Below, piece after piece: positions 1 to 11,350 of a stretch of DNA of 64,000 nucleotides. The stretch spans positions 65,868,569 to 65,932,568 of the forward strand of contig OX638368.1 of the NCBI GenBank assembly GCA_951812925.1, written 5' to 3'. Position 1 is the first letter of the stretch; every line of letters starts with the position of its first letter. Under the pieces are notes generated by a model. The model was not told where the DNA came from. It saw only the letters and a list, made by a program, of their open reading frames with translations, and did no database searches. Source of the stretch: Calliopum simillimum. Lineage: Eukaryota > Arthropoda > Insecta > Diptera > Lauxaniidae. The position numbers and the translations under genes were made by a program.

Positions 1-354
1 TCTGAGCTATTGTGAAAAACTAATTCAAAGGATGCCAAAAGGACTAAACATGACAAATAAAAACAAAATAATATACACTAATTACTGAACTCATGTAAAA
101 ATTATAATTTTGTTAAGGTGTGCGACTTTGGCTTTGGTACTGAATATGCTTGATTTCTGTAACTTTTTATTTATTTTCAAAAATAACGGAAAATTTCAAG
201 TTTGGTTTTTTATTAAAATTGAAGGATTAAATAGGCTATTTAAAAATGAACTTCAAATGAACTTCAAATGAACGTAAAATTATGGTATTACTCCTAGAAT
301 CAGCAATTAAGGTTTTTATAAAACTGTTCCGTTAATCCGAAAAAGATTATACCC
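1..354. other. Non-coding AT-rich sequence, nothing recognised
   Basis: No open frame or repeat end can be recognised here. Three short direct copies of aaatgaacttc lie around 244-275. The stretch lies downstream (3') of the HARBI1-like relic that follows and may hold its decayed remainder, but no residues could be matched. Confidence 0.4.
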
Positions 355-770
355 ATTTGAAAGTGGTAAAGGAAAACCGCAAAAAGTTTCTCATTCTACA
401 ATAGGTGTAAAACTGAATAGTGAATTACAATATACTACCACCTGCCGATTTTATAACAATATGCGTGCAATTAATGATGCCAACCACTTTTGGAAATCGT
501 ATAATTTCATAAAAGCCTTGAATTACTGCTTACTTGTCAAGATATTTAATAAAAATTAGTCGTTATTCTGCAACCGCCTCAGACACATTTTTCACAACTT
601 TGCAAGCTGTTGCTTTACTTACTTCATTGAAGTCACCAACAACCGTCAAAAATGGCCGATTCCTGCGCGGGCACAAACTTGCATCCAAAAAATGGTCAAA
701 ATCGTCTTCCAAAAATTCAAATAAGTCTATTTTTTCAGAGCAAGTTAAGAATGTGATTAAAAATTTAAAT
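355..770 (-). pseudogene. HARBI1-like (PIF/Harbinger) transposase relic
   Basis: Read on the minus strand, one frame gives a typical N-terminal half of a HARBI1-family DDE transposase. It contains VGDFNEVSKATACKVVKNVS (the helix-turn-helix-like segment), then FYEIIRFPKVVG, then INCTHIVIKS, which corresponds to the family motif around the first catalytic aspartate (IDCTH). The aspartate is replaced by asparagine. At least three in-frame stops interrupt it (after AVAE, after YLDK and after SAGGSIL), and no C-terminal half is visible before position 1. HARBI1-type enzymes normally move PIF/Harbinger transposons with 3-bp target duplications. This copy is dead. The assignment rests on motif order read by eye; a protein search would settle the subfamily. 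Confidence 0.7.
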
Positions 771-886
771 GTTTTCGTTTAATTTTAAAAATATCTGGCA
801 GATAAAATTTTATCAATAAAGTAATCTGGTAGTTAATTTATCAGAGACTTTAACTGACAGATATCTCTATCTGTATTTTGTGAAAC

Positions 887-891
887 AGAAT
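887..891. repeat. Target site duplication of BEL element, left (AGAAT)
   Basis: AGAAT directly precedes the left LTR and is repeated directly after the right LTR at 11346-11350. Five-bp duplications are typical of BEL/Pao integrases. Confidence 0.9.
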
Positions 892-1237
892 TGTTCGCTC
901 ATAAACTAGTTCCATTAAACTCTTAATTCACTTAATCACTAATAATTAAGATTTCTAGTTTTGAGTATAATTTCATAACGTAACTTTTCCAATAAGTCGT
1001 CTCTATTTTTCTCTCAGTTATGTTTTTAAATATGAATACTAATTTCTCTTTATTTTTTGTGTTATGTTCTGCAATATACATATGGATAACTGTAACGTAG
1101 GCACATACATATACATATTGTAATATTCAATTGACCTTGAAAATAAAAGTCCAGTTCTAATTAACCGGCAAAGAGTTCGGACATACATTTAAATTCGTCT
1201 TTTTAATTTGTGCGAAATTTCGGTTAGTTAACCTACA
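892..1237 (+). repeat. BEL element left LTR
   Basis: 346 bp beginning TGTTCGCTCATAAAC and ending GTTAACCTACA, so it has the TG...CA ends of an LTR. It matches the right LTR except at three noticed positions: tag/tat near the start, a C/G in 'aaaagtccag', and G/T in 'taatttgtgcg'. Confidence 0.95.
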
Positions 1238-1240
1238 TTT

Positions 1241-1258
1241 TGGTGACCCCGACACGAT
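1241..1258 (+). promoter_or_regulatory. Primer-binding site of BEL element
   Basis: TGGTGACCCCGACACGAT starts three bases after the left LTR. A TGG start pairs with a tRNA CCA end. I do not assign the tRNA. Confidence 0.75.
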
Positions 1259-1379
1259 TATGTCTCATAGTTTTGCGCGTGTAATTTAAATTTAAATAAA
1301 ATTAATTTCGGGTTCATTCGACAATCTTAGTTTATTTTATTTATTGAACGCGCATATCATCAAAGGCCAAGTCGCCTTC

Positions 1380-1830
1380 AACAATAGAAATTCCACGTGT
1401 TCCACTGCACTGCTTCTAAAGGAATTGCATTTCAACGCATCGCTTTCATCAGCATCAGCACCTACTTCACGTGGACAATTATACTGCTTCCAACAGCATC
1501 GCTTCGCTATTTTTCAGCACATCGCTTTTTTCAGCACATCGCTTTTTTCAGCGCATCGCTTTTATTACAGTTCCACGTGGTCAACTACACCGCTTCCAAA
1601 TTCATCGCTTCGCTTTTCCAGCACATCGCTTTCATCAGCAACTACTTCACGTGGTCAACTCTAGTGCTTCCCACAGCAGCGCATAGCTTTTTTCAGCACA
1701 TCGTTTTTATCAGCATCACGCTACGATTCAACAGCAGCGATTTCACGTGATCAATCGCACTGCTTCCAACAGCATCGCTTCGCTTTTATCAGCATCAGCA
1801 GTTATTGCAATCGTTCAGTCGCTCCGCTAG
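1380..1830 (+). repeat. Degenerate repeats with five CACGTG boxes in BEL leader
   Basis: The leader between the primer site and gag contains irregular copies of a block holding TTCACGTGGTCAAC and several copies of GCACATCGCTTTT. The hexamer CACGTG occurs at 1394, 1468, 1574, 1648 and 1744, at spacings of about 73-106 bp. Short open frames here are by-products of the repetition and show no protein similarity that I recognise. Repeated factor-binding sites in retrotransposon leaders can act as enhancers or insulators (the gypsy Su(Hw) array is the known case); here that is only a possibility. Confidence 0.7.
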
Positions 1831-2323
1831 CTACAGTCTCGCTCTACGTTTATTAACACTCTCAACTTCGCCGCGACGCCTCAGTAGCAATTCGACGTCG
1901 TGAATTCTTTTGTATTCTGCCGCATTGCGTAGCGACAGAATCAGCCTCCGTCCTAACTGCGAATTCACCGCAGCGCTTCTTCGTAAGCTGCTCTCTTTCC
2001 CTACTGCATGCATCGCATTTGATCGCACCGGCCGTAACTCATCTTTTTCAACAGCACATTATCAAACTCATATAACTAGTAACAACTCCAGCTTCTGTCG
2101 AAGTTCTCATTAGTCTACAACGCTTTTAAGAGCAGCAGCGGCATATAACGTCAACGTCTGTTCAAATTTTTTGTCATCGTTTCGACATTTAAGTGACGTA
2201 CATCGGCGCCTGCTTTACATAGTAAAAAAGAAATTTCTGCACACCTACAATAAGCGCAGTCAAATTTCACACACACACACCGTTTGTTACGTCATAAATT
2301 CTCTCAGCTTTAAGCACTGCATC

Positions 2324-5300
2324 ATGGCAACAGATGAAAAAGAAACCGACTCTGTTCAAACAGCTTACGCAGCATCCGCAGCTTCAAATTTCTCACTTAC
2401 TCTCACATTAGCAGATCTTAAGGCCACCCGTCGCCACAAAGGGGTATTGTATGCGCTTTTACGCATTTAATTGAAAAAAAAAATTTTTGAAATACCGGCT
2501 TTTTTGATACCGTTTTAAAGATAATTAAATTCTGCGTCACAAACAATAAAAATTGTTGACTTAACATTACTAGTAAAAAAGTTATATGCGGTTGAAGATC
2601 AACTTTTTTTGCTTTCGTTCGCGCGCTGTGAAAAATTTGAATTTTTTGGCTTTTTTAAAGTACATTTTTATTAAAAAAAAAGCTTTTGTGGAAAAAGTTT
2701 TAATGGAACCTTTAACTTCAGGTAATTGTGGTTCTTACTACATAAAAGTTTTTTTGAGTTAATGTTTAAAAAATTTTGTTTTATATATATTAAATATGTA
2801 TTAAAAAATTAAGGTTTTTTATTATTCAAGTGGAGTTAAAGTATTTTAGGTTGTGCAAGGTTTTCATCTTGTTATGATTTTCTTTAACTATAGACTGTCC
2901 ATAATAAGTGTTAAAAATTTGGTTGTGCCATGTTTTGCTCCTTCGGAATTATTAAACTCTTTGTGAGAGAACTCCAGTCGCAATAATCACAAGAAGCAAG
3001 TGCAGCCACCAACAATGCAATGATTTTTTTTCCTTTTGTTCTGTTTTTCTTCTTAAATTTTGATGGACCCTATTAGTTCAGGTATTTTTGTAATACAAAA
3101 GTGGTTTTTGTTTTGTGAAAAAGTGTTTTGTTATATTTAAATTTTTTTTTTTTGTTCGTTAGTTTTAAAATTAAGTGCATTTTGGCTATATACATAGACA
3201 TATAGTCGTTCCAAAAGTGAGCTCAAACAAAAATGTTTTGATTTAAATAAGTTTTTATGAAAAAAAGGGTTGCGGGTTTTTACGCGGCTGTGAGAAATTT
3301 TCATTTTTTTAAGGCAAACTGACATGTCCAATATGTATGAAATTGGAGCAAAAAATAAATAAAAAGTTAAATACAGACATATAGACAGATAATTACCACC
3401 AAAAATCTGCAGAGGGTGTCAATAAAGTATGCTGAGTTTTTAAAAATTTTTGAAGGTCATTAAGAGGTCGCTCAGCGCCGTTTTATGCAAAATCTCGGCT
3501 TAGTACAGTTTTTATTTTATTACGATTTAAGAAACGCTCGGAATGAGTCATCCGATATATCAAATTTTTTGTCTTGAGTCAAGGTATATAAAAATATTAT
3601 ATCTCGAATTTAAAATCATTCATATATTGTTGTTTTAGATAAAAAACCGAAAGAAAACATTTTTTCGATATTTCGGCCTGCTGTAAAACTCTTAAACTAC
3701 ATCTTGGAAAAACTGTTTTTCATAAGTTTATCATAAAATCATACAAGAAACAATTTTCTATTGCATCTTAACCCATTATATCCTGTTTTATGGGTCTTCT
3801 TGACCCTTTTTTCCAAAAACTTGGTTAAAATGGGTTAAAATGTTCTACAAAAATATTCTCCAAAAAATTTCACTAGGATTCACCAAAGACAGAAATTCTT
3901 AAAACTTCAGAATAATGCGTAAAAAATTTGATGACAATTTTCAATTTCCGTTTTTTATTGCTATTAAAAAAAAATTTCACTACATAATGTACAACTGCAT
4001 AAGTTTTCTACTTTTTTATGCATAATTAACTAAAAAAATAAGTTATTATAACCCTCAATAGTCTGGATGAATTAATAGCGTGTGTTGGTACCTAATACCC
4101 CACTGTGGGTCGCACATCAAAGGCATCAATGTCACGCATATTGTCATATGTAGATTCTAACACCATGACTCACGAAGAGTTGGAGTGCCGGTTGGGGTTG
4201 TTAGAATCATATTATAAGTTATGCTCTGATACTCAATATCGCATTGAGCGCCGTGAGAATGATGAAACGGGTCGTATAGAAATTTAAGACATTTATGTAA
4301 AAGCTAAATCAAAGATTTTGACACTTCTAGGCAGTGAACGTCCGTCTTCGTTCAACAATACTATTCTTGTACCAAGTCGCGCGCCACCTGCCACATCAAT
4401 TAGTTTACTACCATCATTAAATTTACCGAAATTTTCCGGAAAATATGCAGACTGCAAATCGTTTACAAACTCATTCGATCGGTTAGTGCATGAAAACAAC
4501 AGTATTTGCACAACTGAAAAATTCAATCTTTTATTGCAATGCCTTGCAGGGCAAGCTCATGACGCAGTGGCAGGTTTTACAAACAGTGAAGACAATTATG
4601 AGAAGGCTAGAAACCGGTTGAGTGAATTGTATGATAACGATGCTCTCATTTTTGCAGATCATTTATCGGAATTATTTAATTTACAACAAATAACCAAGCC
4701 CACGCATTCAACATTACGTTCAGTGGTTGATAAAGTGTCCACAATTTATAGTGCACTACAATCAATTGGTGATGCGAAACAAATTTGTGATTCCCTAGTA
4801 ATTCGTATAATCATGTCAAAATTAGATCGCGATACATTCATGAAGTGGAATGAGCATTGTGATTTTAAAGCATTACCAAAGTGGTCTGAATGTAATGACT
4901 TTTTAGATAGGCGCTGCCAACGTTTAGAAGCGTCGAAAGTTCACATCGCAAGTGACGTTGTACGTAAGGTGCGATACACGGCAAATTCATTAGCCACTAG
5001 TGTTGGGCCAACGTGCACAATATGTAAAGGAAATAATCATACTATTTATCGTTGTAAAATATTTGCTGATTTCTCAGTCAAACAGCGAATCGATAAAATA
5101 AAGCAATTAAAACTTTGTGGTAATTGTCTTAGTGCCGGACATATTCAATTTAAGTGTGGATCTAAAACTACATGTAAGGTTTGTCAACAACGACACCACA
5201 CTTCATTACATGACAAACAGTCAACACAATCAGCGATCCATGAGCCTGAAACTCCTGCAGCAGTGTCACATCAACAGTCATCATTGCAAGTTCCAGTCAT

Positions 5301-5865
5301 ACTCGCTACTGCTAGCATTCTGGTTAAAGGTAGTACAGGTGAATATTATTGCGCTAAGGCATTACTTGACAGCTGCTCTCAGGTGAGTTTAATGAGAGAA
5401 GAGTTTGCACAGGCCCTGAGTCTAAAATTTATGCGAAATCATTTTCAAATCGATGAAATAAATAATTCAAAAACTACAATAAAATTTTCTACCCATGCAG
5501 TCTTTCGCCCAAGAGTAAATGAATATGAAGCATCACTTGAATTTCTAATTGTTCCCATAGTCTCTAGTTACAGCCCAAGCTTTGATTTTTCTAAGATGAA
5601 CTTGGAAATTCCAGAGGATGTTGATCTCGCTGACCCAGACTTCACAAAAAATCAGAAAATAGACATTCTATTGGGAGGTGAATTATTTTTTGAGCTACTC
5701 GCAAGTGGTCAAATTAAATTGCAGAGAGGACAACCTATGCTTCAAAATTCATGTCTTGGATGGCTAGTTGTTGGCACTTGTGCTACCGGAAATTGTCAAT
5801 CTATTCAACGTTCTCGTGTTACACTCACTACAACTACATTAGATGATGCTATTCAACGATTTTGG
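2324..5865 (+). pseudogene. BEL gag and protease region (split and broken)
   Basis: The ORF starts at ATG 2324 (MATDEKETDSVQ) and reads to 2433, where a DNA transposon interrupts it. It resumes after 4112 and runs to 5865. An in-frame TAA at 4285-4287 lies within gag, and another at 5866-5868 marks the protease/RT border; both sit where a GAA codon would fit. Gag ends with CCHC knuckles (CTICKGNNHTIYRC and CGNCLSAGHIQFKC) followed by CKVCQQRHH. The aspartic protease follows, with ALLDSCSQVSLM as the active-site region and ILLGGELFFELL further on. The nucleocapsid-type fingers normally bind RNA, and the protease would process the polyprotein. Deleting the insertion with one copy of its GTCG target restores the frame exactly. 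Confidence 0.9.
2434..4108. mobile_element. Non-autonomous DNA transposon in BEL gag
   Basis: The ends are imperfect 15-bp inverted repeats: CCACAAAGGGGTATT at 2434 and, in reverse complement, CCACAGTGGGGTATT at 4108 (13 of 15 match). GTCG lies on both sides (2430-2433 and 4109-4112); counting a shared C makes five bases on one choice of ends. Removing the insert plus one GTCG (1,679 bp) rejoins gag in frame. The inside is AT-rich without a usable ORF, and the only ORF above 60 codons is unconvincing. A 4-bp duplication with CAC-type ends recalls Chapaev/CACTA-like elements, but the superfamily is not secure. Confidence 0.75.
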
Positions 5866-5868
5866 TAA

Positions 5869-8845
5869 CTTGAAGAGATTCAGTGTCAACCTTCCAAATT
5901 AACTGAAGAGCAACAGCAATGTGAGCAGTTTTACGACAAGACCGTCTCAATTCATTCATCTAATCGGATCATGGTAAGATTACCATTCAAGTCAAGTCCT
6001 CAAAATCTGGGAAAATCATACACTGCAGCTCTCAGGAGATTTTATTCACTGGAACGTCGCTTGTCCAAAGATGTTTCAATCAAGACGCAGTACATTGCTT
6101 TCATGCGTGAATATACAGATTTAAAGCACATGCACCTAATCGACAAAATAAACCATGCTGAGCCACATTGCTACATTCCCCACCACCATGTGCTGAGGCC
6201 AGAAAGCACAACAACTAAGTTACGAGTTGTCTTCGACGCCTCAAATAAAACTGACTCGCAAATTTCTCTCAACAATATATTGATGGTTGGGCCAACTATC
6301 CAACATGATTTATTTACTCAGTTGCTGCGCTTTCGTTCACGTAAATTTGGTCTTACAGCTGATGTGACTAAAATGTATCGGCAGGTCATCATTAGAGCGC
6401 CCATATGTGCGAAATTCTGATTTTGTTTGCTCCCCGTCCATTTCCTGAAATTAGAGGTCAAAAAAATAAGATCTCAAAAAAAAATTTGGAATCGGTAGTG
6501 GAAAAAACCCAGCCGGTTTTCGATCAAAGGTCGAAAAATTGACTAAAAAAAGGCAAGTCGCTTTGACTGCCCGTTACTTCAAAACTGTTCATTTTTTCAT
6601 AATATTTTCAAGACAATTTTTGTAGAGCATGACTTGGTCTACATTATCTTCTTGAAAAATGTTGGTCCAAAAATTAAATTTGTTGTTGCTTCGGTACAAA
6701 AACTTAAATTTTTTAAGAAAATTTTCATGACTTTTTTTCTATAAATTGGTTTTTTGTAATTTTTAAAGGGTGGAATATTTGTCTTGGAATTCCTATATTG
6801 TAGGGAATTAAACGTTGATTAATTTAAAAGAAAAATAACTAAAAAATTTTAGTTTTTAAGAAATGGAGCCCATTTCAAAGTTAAAAAAATATTTATTTTT
6901 TTTTATTTTTTCTTCTTAATTTTTAATCTGGTAAGAAACCATTTCAGTAGTCATATTTCTTAAACTAATTTGGGATTGCTAAATATGAAAATAGCATTTA
7001 TTTTCGTTTTAGTGCGTTTTTGGGCTGTTCCAGTAGAGATAATCGAAAATTTCCAAATTCGTGCACGCAGTTCAGGAAAAAATTTCAATCAAGTTGTCGA
7101 GAACTGCACAAAGCTGTGAAATTGCACCTGAGCATTTACTGAATAAGAAAAAAAAGTTTTCAAAATTGGTTCATGGCATGGTTTTTAAAATGAGGTCGAA
7201 AAACGGTATATAAAAAAATACGACTACAAATCAAAACCGAAATAGTCATTTTAGATGTAGTTCTTAATGCTGAATTCGAAATTGGACGCGAAATTGCTGT
7301 ATCACTTATGGTTTGTGAGATATCTCACCCCTAATGTTCAAAAAACACGATTTTGCAGGTTGTGTAGAACACGCACAAAATCGTTTTGGTCTTTTCTATT
7401 AAATGCGTCATTTAGTACTGTTCTTCTTCTTCAAAATGAGTTACAGAATAGTCTTGTATAATTTTTCTTTAAAAAGTTATGACCATTTTAAAATAACATT
7501 ATAAAAGATATAGTAATATGGCAATTGCTATAGAAAATCCATACATGATTTTTAACTTTCATGATGTTATTTTAAAATGATCATAACTTTTTAAAAAAAT
7601 GTCGCACAAGCCCATTTCATAGCTCACTTTGAAGGCAAAAAGCAGTTCTAAATGATGCATTTAATAACAACTAGCAATACATTTTTTTGCATCCAATAAA
7701 AAAGCGATTAAGAGAAAAAAATTAAAATACTTCATTTTTTTCCAAACTTTGAGACCGGCTCCATACCTTAAAATTTAATATTTTTGTGAAATTTTTCTTT
7801 TTAAATTAATTAACATTCCATAATAAATATTCCACCCTTTAAAAATTACAAAAAACCAATTTATAGCAAAAAAGACATGAAAATTTTCCTAAAAAATTTA
7901 AATTTTTGTACCGAAACAGCAACAAGTTTAATTTTTGGACCAAAACTTTCTAAGAAGATAATGTTGACCTAATCATGCTCTACAAAAGTTGTTTTGAAAA
8001 TATTATGAAAAAATGAACAGTTTTGAAGTAACGGGCAGTCAAAGCGACTTCCCTTTTTTTAGTCAATTTTTCGACCTTTGATCGAAAACCGGCTGGGTTT
8101 TTTCCACTATCGATTCCAAATTTTTTTTTGAGATCTTATTTTTTTGACCTCTAATTTCAGGAAATGGACGGGGAGCAAACAAATTCACAACTTTGCACAT
8201 TTCATAAATCTTGTGGGCGCTCTAGTCATCATGCATCCTGATGATCACAAGTTCCAGTTAATATTATGGAGAGAAGATGAAACTCAACCCGTTAATACAT
8301 ACGCACTAAGCACTGTGACGTATGGTACATCAGCTGCGCCGTACCTCGCTATTCGAAGTCTTCAATTCACCGCTCAGAAATGTATTCGCACTCATCCAGT
8401 CGGTTCTCAAGTCGTTCTCAACGATTTTTATGTTGACGATATGCTGAGTGGTGCAAGTACATACGAGGAATTAAGCCGCATTTATTCAGAAACTACAGCT
8501 GTTCTTGAAAAGAGTGGTTTTCAGCTAGCTAAATGGCACACCAACCATCCAAGTTTTTTGCAATCACAAGAACCAGATGTGTCTCTGAAAACTATAAAAA
8601 CATCTGAAGACAGTGTTGTAAGTACATTGTGGATTCAATGGGATTCATATACCGACGAGTTTATATTTCATTATAAACCTAATAAAGAATTTTCGACATG
8701 CACTAAGCGTTCAATATTAGCTCAGTCGGCGTCACTGTTTGACCCCTTGGGCTTAGTATCTCCAGTCACAATACGTGCAAAGATTTTACTTCAAAAATTA
8801 TGGCTGCTTAAGTGTGCTTGGGATGACATCGTTTCTGGAGATATT
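5869..8845 (+). pseudogene. BEL reverse transcriptase (interrupted by hAT-like element)
   Basis: The first half of the RT domain (from about 5971) covers the connecting segment and the palm start LRVVFDASNK, with TADVTKMYRQV, the BEL version of the motif holding the first catalytic aspartate. It is cut after 6392 by an element ending at 8224 and resumes at 8233 with HPDDHKFQLILWRED. The second half has the BEL-type catalytic box YVDDMLSGA and the usual downstream block SILAQSASLFDPLGLVSP. An in-frame TAG at 8846-8848 closes this stretch. The gag-pol frame is continuous across the insertion once one copy of the 8-bp duplication is removed. Confidence 0.92.
6393..8224. mobile_element. Non-autonomous hAT-like fold-back transposon
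   Basis: The ends are perfect 11-bp inverted repeats TAGAGCGCCCA / TGGGCGCTCTA, flanked by an 8-bp duplication GTCATCAT (6385-6392 and 8225-8232). An 8-bp duplication with TAGAG-type ends fits the hAT superfamily. The complementarity continues inward for roughly 600 bp on each side with small gaps, so the 1,832-bp element folds into one long hairpin. A smaller palindrome occupies its centre near 7460-7600. No transposase ORF is present. Exact removal with one target copy restores the BEL reading frame. Confidence 0.9.
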
Positions 8846-8848
8846 TAG

Positions 8849-9950
8849 ATTGCATGGAAGGCGATAGTAAAGGATTTACACAACATATATCAGGTACCAA
8901 TCCCACGGTTCCTTCTTAAATCTCGTGTGCACGATGTTCAGGTGCATGCATTTTGCGATGCATCCATGCAAGCTTATGGATGTGTATTTTATATCCGTAG
9001 CGTTTTAAATGATAATGTTACAGTACAGCTGATGGCCTCCAAATCCAGAGTGGCACCGCTCAAAACGCATACGCTGCAGAGGCTAGAATTGTGCACATCT
9101 TTTAGCAAAGTTGTGGCAAAAAATTCAACCTGATATAATATTTCCGTTCCGGATGGTTTACTTTTGGACCGATTCACAAATCATGCTCCACTGGCTCAAA
9201 ACTCATCCATCAACTTTATCAACTTTTGTCAGCAATAGAGTTGCTGATGTGCAAGAGATGACGTCTAATGCTTCGTGGCATCACGTTCCATCATGCGATA
9301 ACCCAGCTGACCTCGTGTCAAGAGGTGCATCCATTGAAGATCTTCGAAATTCATCATGGGTACACGGGCCCAAATTTTTACATCAAACAAAGCAGTCTTG
9401 GCCAGAAACTACAATTGATTTAGCTGATAATGAACATCTTCAGATCGAAAAGCGGAAAACCGGTCATGTTTGTAATGTACAGATGCCTGCCTTGCTATCT
9501 GTGGTTCATAACTGCAGCAGTTATCCAAAGCTGTTGCGTCGCATTCCTTACGTCATCCGCTTCATCGAAATTAAATGTAGACATCGCAAGTTCCCGCCAA
9601 ATCTTACGTCAGAAGAAATAAATAAATATCGTATTTTGGTGATTTCTTTAGTTCAACAATATCATTTCAGTCAAGAAATGAGTGAACTCCAAAAGAATGA
9701 TAATGTTTGTGGTAAGCTAAAATCTCTCACGCCTTTTCTTGAAGTAATTGCAGGTGTTAACATCATACGTGTTGGAGGTCGATTGTACAACGCTGATATT
9801 CCAGTCGGTGCTAGACACCCAATCTTGCTTCCCAAAGATGATCCATTCACACAAAATTTGATGATGTATTATCATACAACCAATTACAACGCTGGACCAA
9901 AGGCCATTATCGCCATAACAAGACAACAATTTTGGATCAACTCGCAGCAA
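8849..9950 (+). pseudogene. BEL RNase H and connection region
   Basis: After the TAG at 8846 the same frame continues with HAFCDASMQAYGCVFYIRS (first RNase H acidic residue) and SRVAPLKTHTLQRLELC (conserved glutamate). A frameshift at about 9096-9104 moves the reading to another frame, which continues KLWQKIQPD and then FWTDSQIMLHWL (third aspartate) and NPADLVSRGAS. The end of this region carries the histidine half of the integrase zinc finger (YYHTTNYNAG) and reaches a second frameshift near 9945-9960. Confidence 0.88.
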
Positions 9951-10959
9951 AAAGTGTCAACAACTGCATTCATTGTATCAAGTACAAACCAAAACTAATG
10001 CAGCAAATCATGGGACAGTTGCCAAAAGAGCGTATCAATCCTAGTCGCCCATTTCAATATTGTGGAGTAGATTTTGGTGGGCCACTCGAAACTTACATCG
10101 GCATCCGAGGAAAACGCCCGTACAAGTCTTACATCGCAATATTTGTATGCTTCGCTTCTAAGGCGGTTCATCTGGAAGCTGTCTCTGATCTATCATCCAA
10201 CAAGTTTATTGAAGCACTTAAACGTTTTATAGGTCGAAGAGGCATTCACACAACCATATTTTGCGATAATGCGACTAACTTTGTTGGTGCGAATACAAAG
10301 TTGCGCCAGCTTCGTGATCAATTCTTTTCAAAAGAACATTTGGATGACGTGCAATCATTCTGCGCACAACATGCAATGGAGTTTACATTCATACCCCCTC
10401 GAGCTCCACATTTCGGTGGCATTTGGGAAGCTGCCATCAAAGTCGCCAAAGGTCATTTATTTCGTACGCTGCCGCAAGCAAAATTTACGTATAAAGAGCT
10501 GTCCACAATTTTGATCGAAATCGAGGCGGTGATGAACGCACGACCAATTGCATCGTTATCACCAAATCCAAATGATCTGGAGGTACTCACACCCAGTCAC
10601 TTTTTGATCGGATCATCGCTAAAAGCCATCCCAGAACCAGTAAATTTCACAGAGGACGTATCTACGTTGCAGCGTTGGCAGCGGATAAATGCAATTAAAT
10701 GTCAGTTTTGGAAACGGTGGCACAGAGAGTATCTGCACGAATTGCAAAATAAAGCCTGGTGGACTTCTCAAAAACAAAATCTCGAAATTGGTACGATGGT
10801 CCTGATCCATGATGACAGCATCCCCCAATGGCCTGGTGTGTAGGACGAGTAACTGCAACTTTCAAAGGTATTGATGGCAACGTGCGAGTAGCCGAGATAA
10901 AAACATCGAAAGGTATCATCAAGCGACCAATAGTCAAACTCGCTCCTCTTATTCATTGA
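9932..10959 (+). pseudogene. BEL integrase region
   Basis: The cysteine half of the zinc finger (CIHCIKYKP) is followed by the catalytic core. Its acidic residues are in YCGVDFGGPL, FCDNATNFVGA and HFGGIWEAAIK, the D, D and E of a DDE integrase in BEL spacing. The C-terminal segment is cut by a frameshift at about 10836-10842. In the new frame the family's C-terminal motif resumes (VAEIKTSKG and KRPIVKLAPL) and the natural stop is TGA at 10957-10959. The enzyme would insert the cDNA copy; this copy is not functional. Confidence 0.9.
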
Positions 10960-10986
10960 ACAATTCAACATTTTTTAAATTTATTC

Positions 10987-10997
10987 AAGGGGGCCGG
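10987..10997 (+). promoter_or_regulatory. Polypurine tract region of BEL element
   Basis: AAGGGGGCCGG lies two bases before the right LTR, the place of the plus-strand primer. It is purine-rich apart from CC. Confidence 0.65.
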
Positions 10998-10999
10998 TA

Positions 11000-11345
11000 T
11001 GTTCGCTCATAAACTATTTCCATTAAACTCTTAATTCACTTAATCACTAATAATTAAGATTTCTAGTTTTGAGTATAATTTCATAACGTAACTTTTCCAA
11101 TAAGTCGTCTCTATTTTTCTCTCAGTTATGTTTTTAAATATGAATACTAATTTCTCTTTATTTTTTGTGTTATGTTCTGCAATATACATATGGATAACTG
11201 TAACGTAGGCACATACATATACATATTGTAATATTCAATTGACCTTGAAAATAAAAGTGCAGTTCTAATTAACCGGCAAAGAGTTCGGACATACATTTAA
11301 ATTCGTCTTTTTAATTTTTGCGAAATTTCGGTTAGTTAACCTACA
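11000..11345 (+). repeat. BEL element right LTR
   Basis: 346 bp, same length as the left LTR with three noticed differences. It ends GTTAACCTACA and is followed by the second AGAAT (11346-11350). Confidence 0.95.
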
Positions 11346-11350
11346 AGAAT

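Larger units (their letters stand above)
892..11345 (+). mobile_element. BEL/Pao LTR retrotransposon carrying two nested DNA transposons
   Basis: Two 346-bp LTRs (892-1237 and 11000-11345) in direct orientation, a 5-bp AGAAT duplication, a primer-binding site and a purine-rich tract bound the element. Its single gag-pol reading frame runs gag, protease, reverse transcriptase, RNase H, integrase, the order used by BEL/Pao. Total length is 10,454 bp. Subtracting the insertions at 2434-4112 and 6393-8232 (each with one target copy) leaves about 6.9 kb, normal for the family. The LTRs differ at three positions that I could see (about 0.9%), so the insertion is fairly young, yet the coding region carries three stops and three frameshifts and cannot work autonomously. 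Confidence 0.95.

Noticed and set aside
1344..2113. Several open frames rich in Ser, His and Phe in the BEL leader
   Set aside because: They arise from the degenerate CACGTG/GCACATCGC repeats, overlap in several frames and have no family motif.
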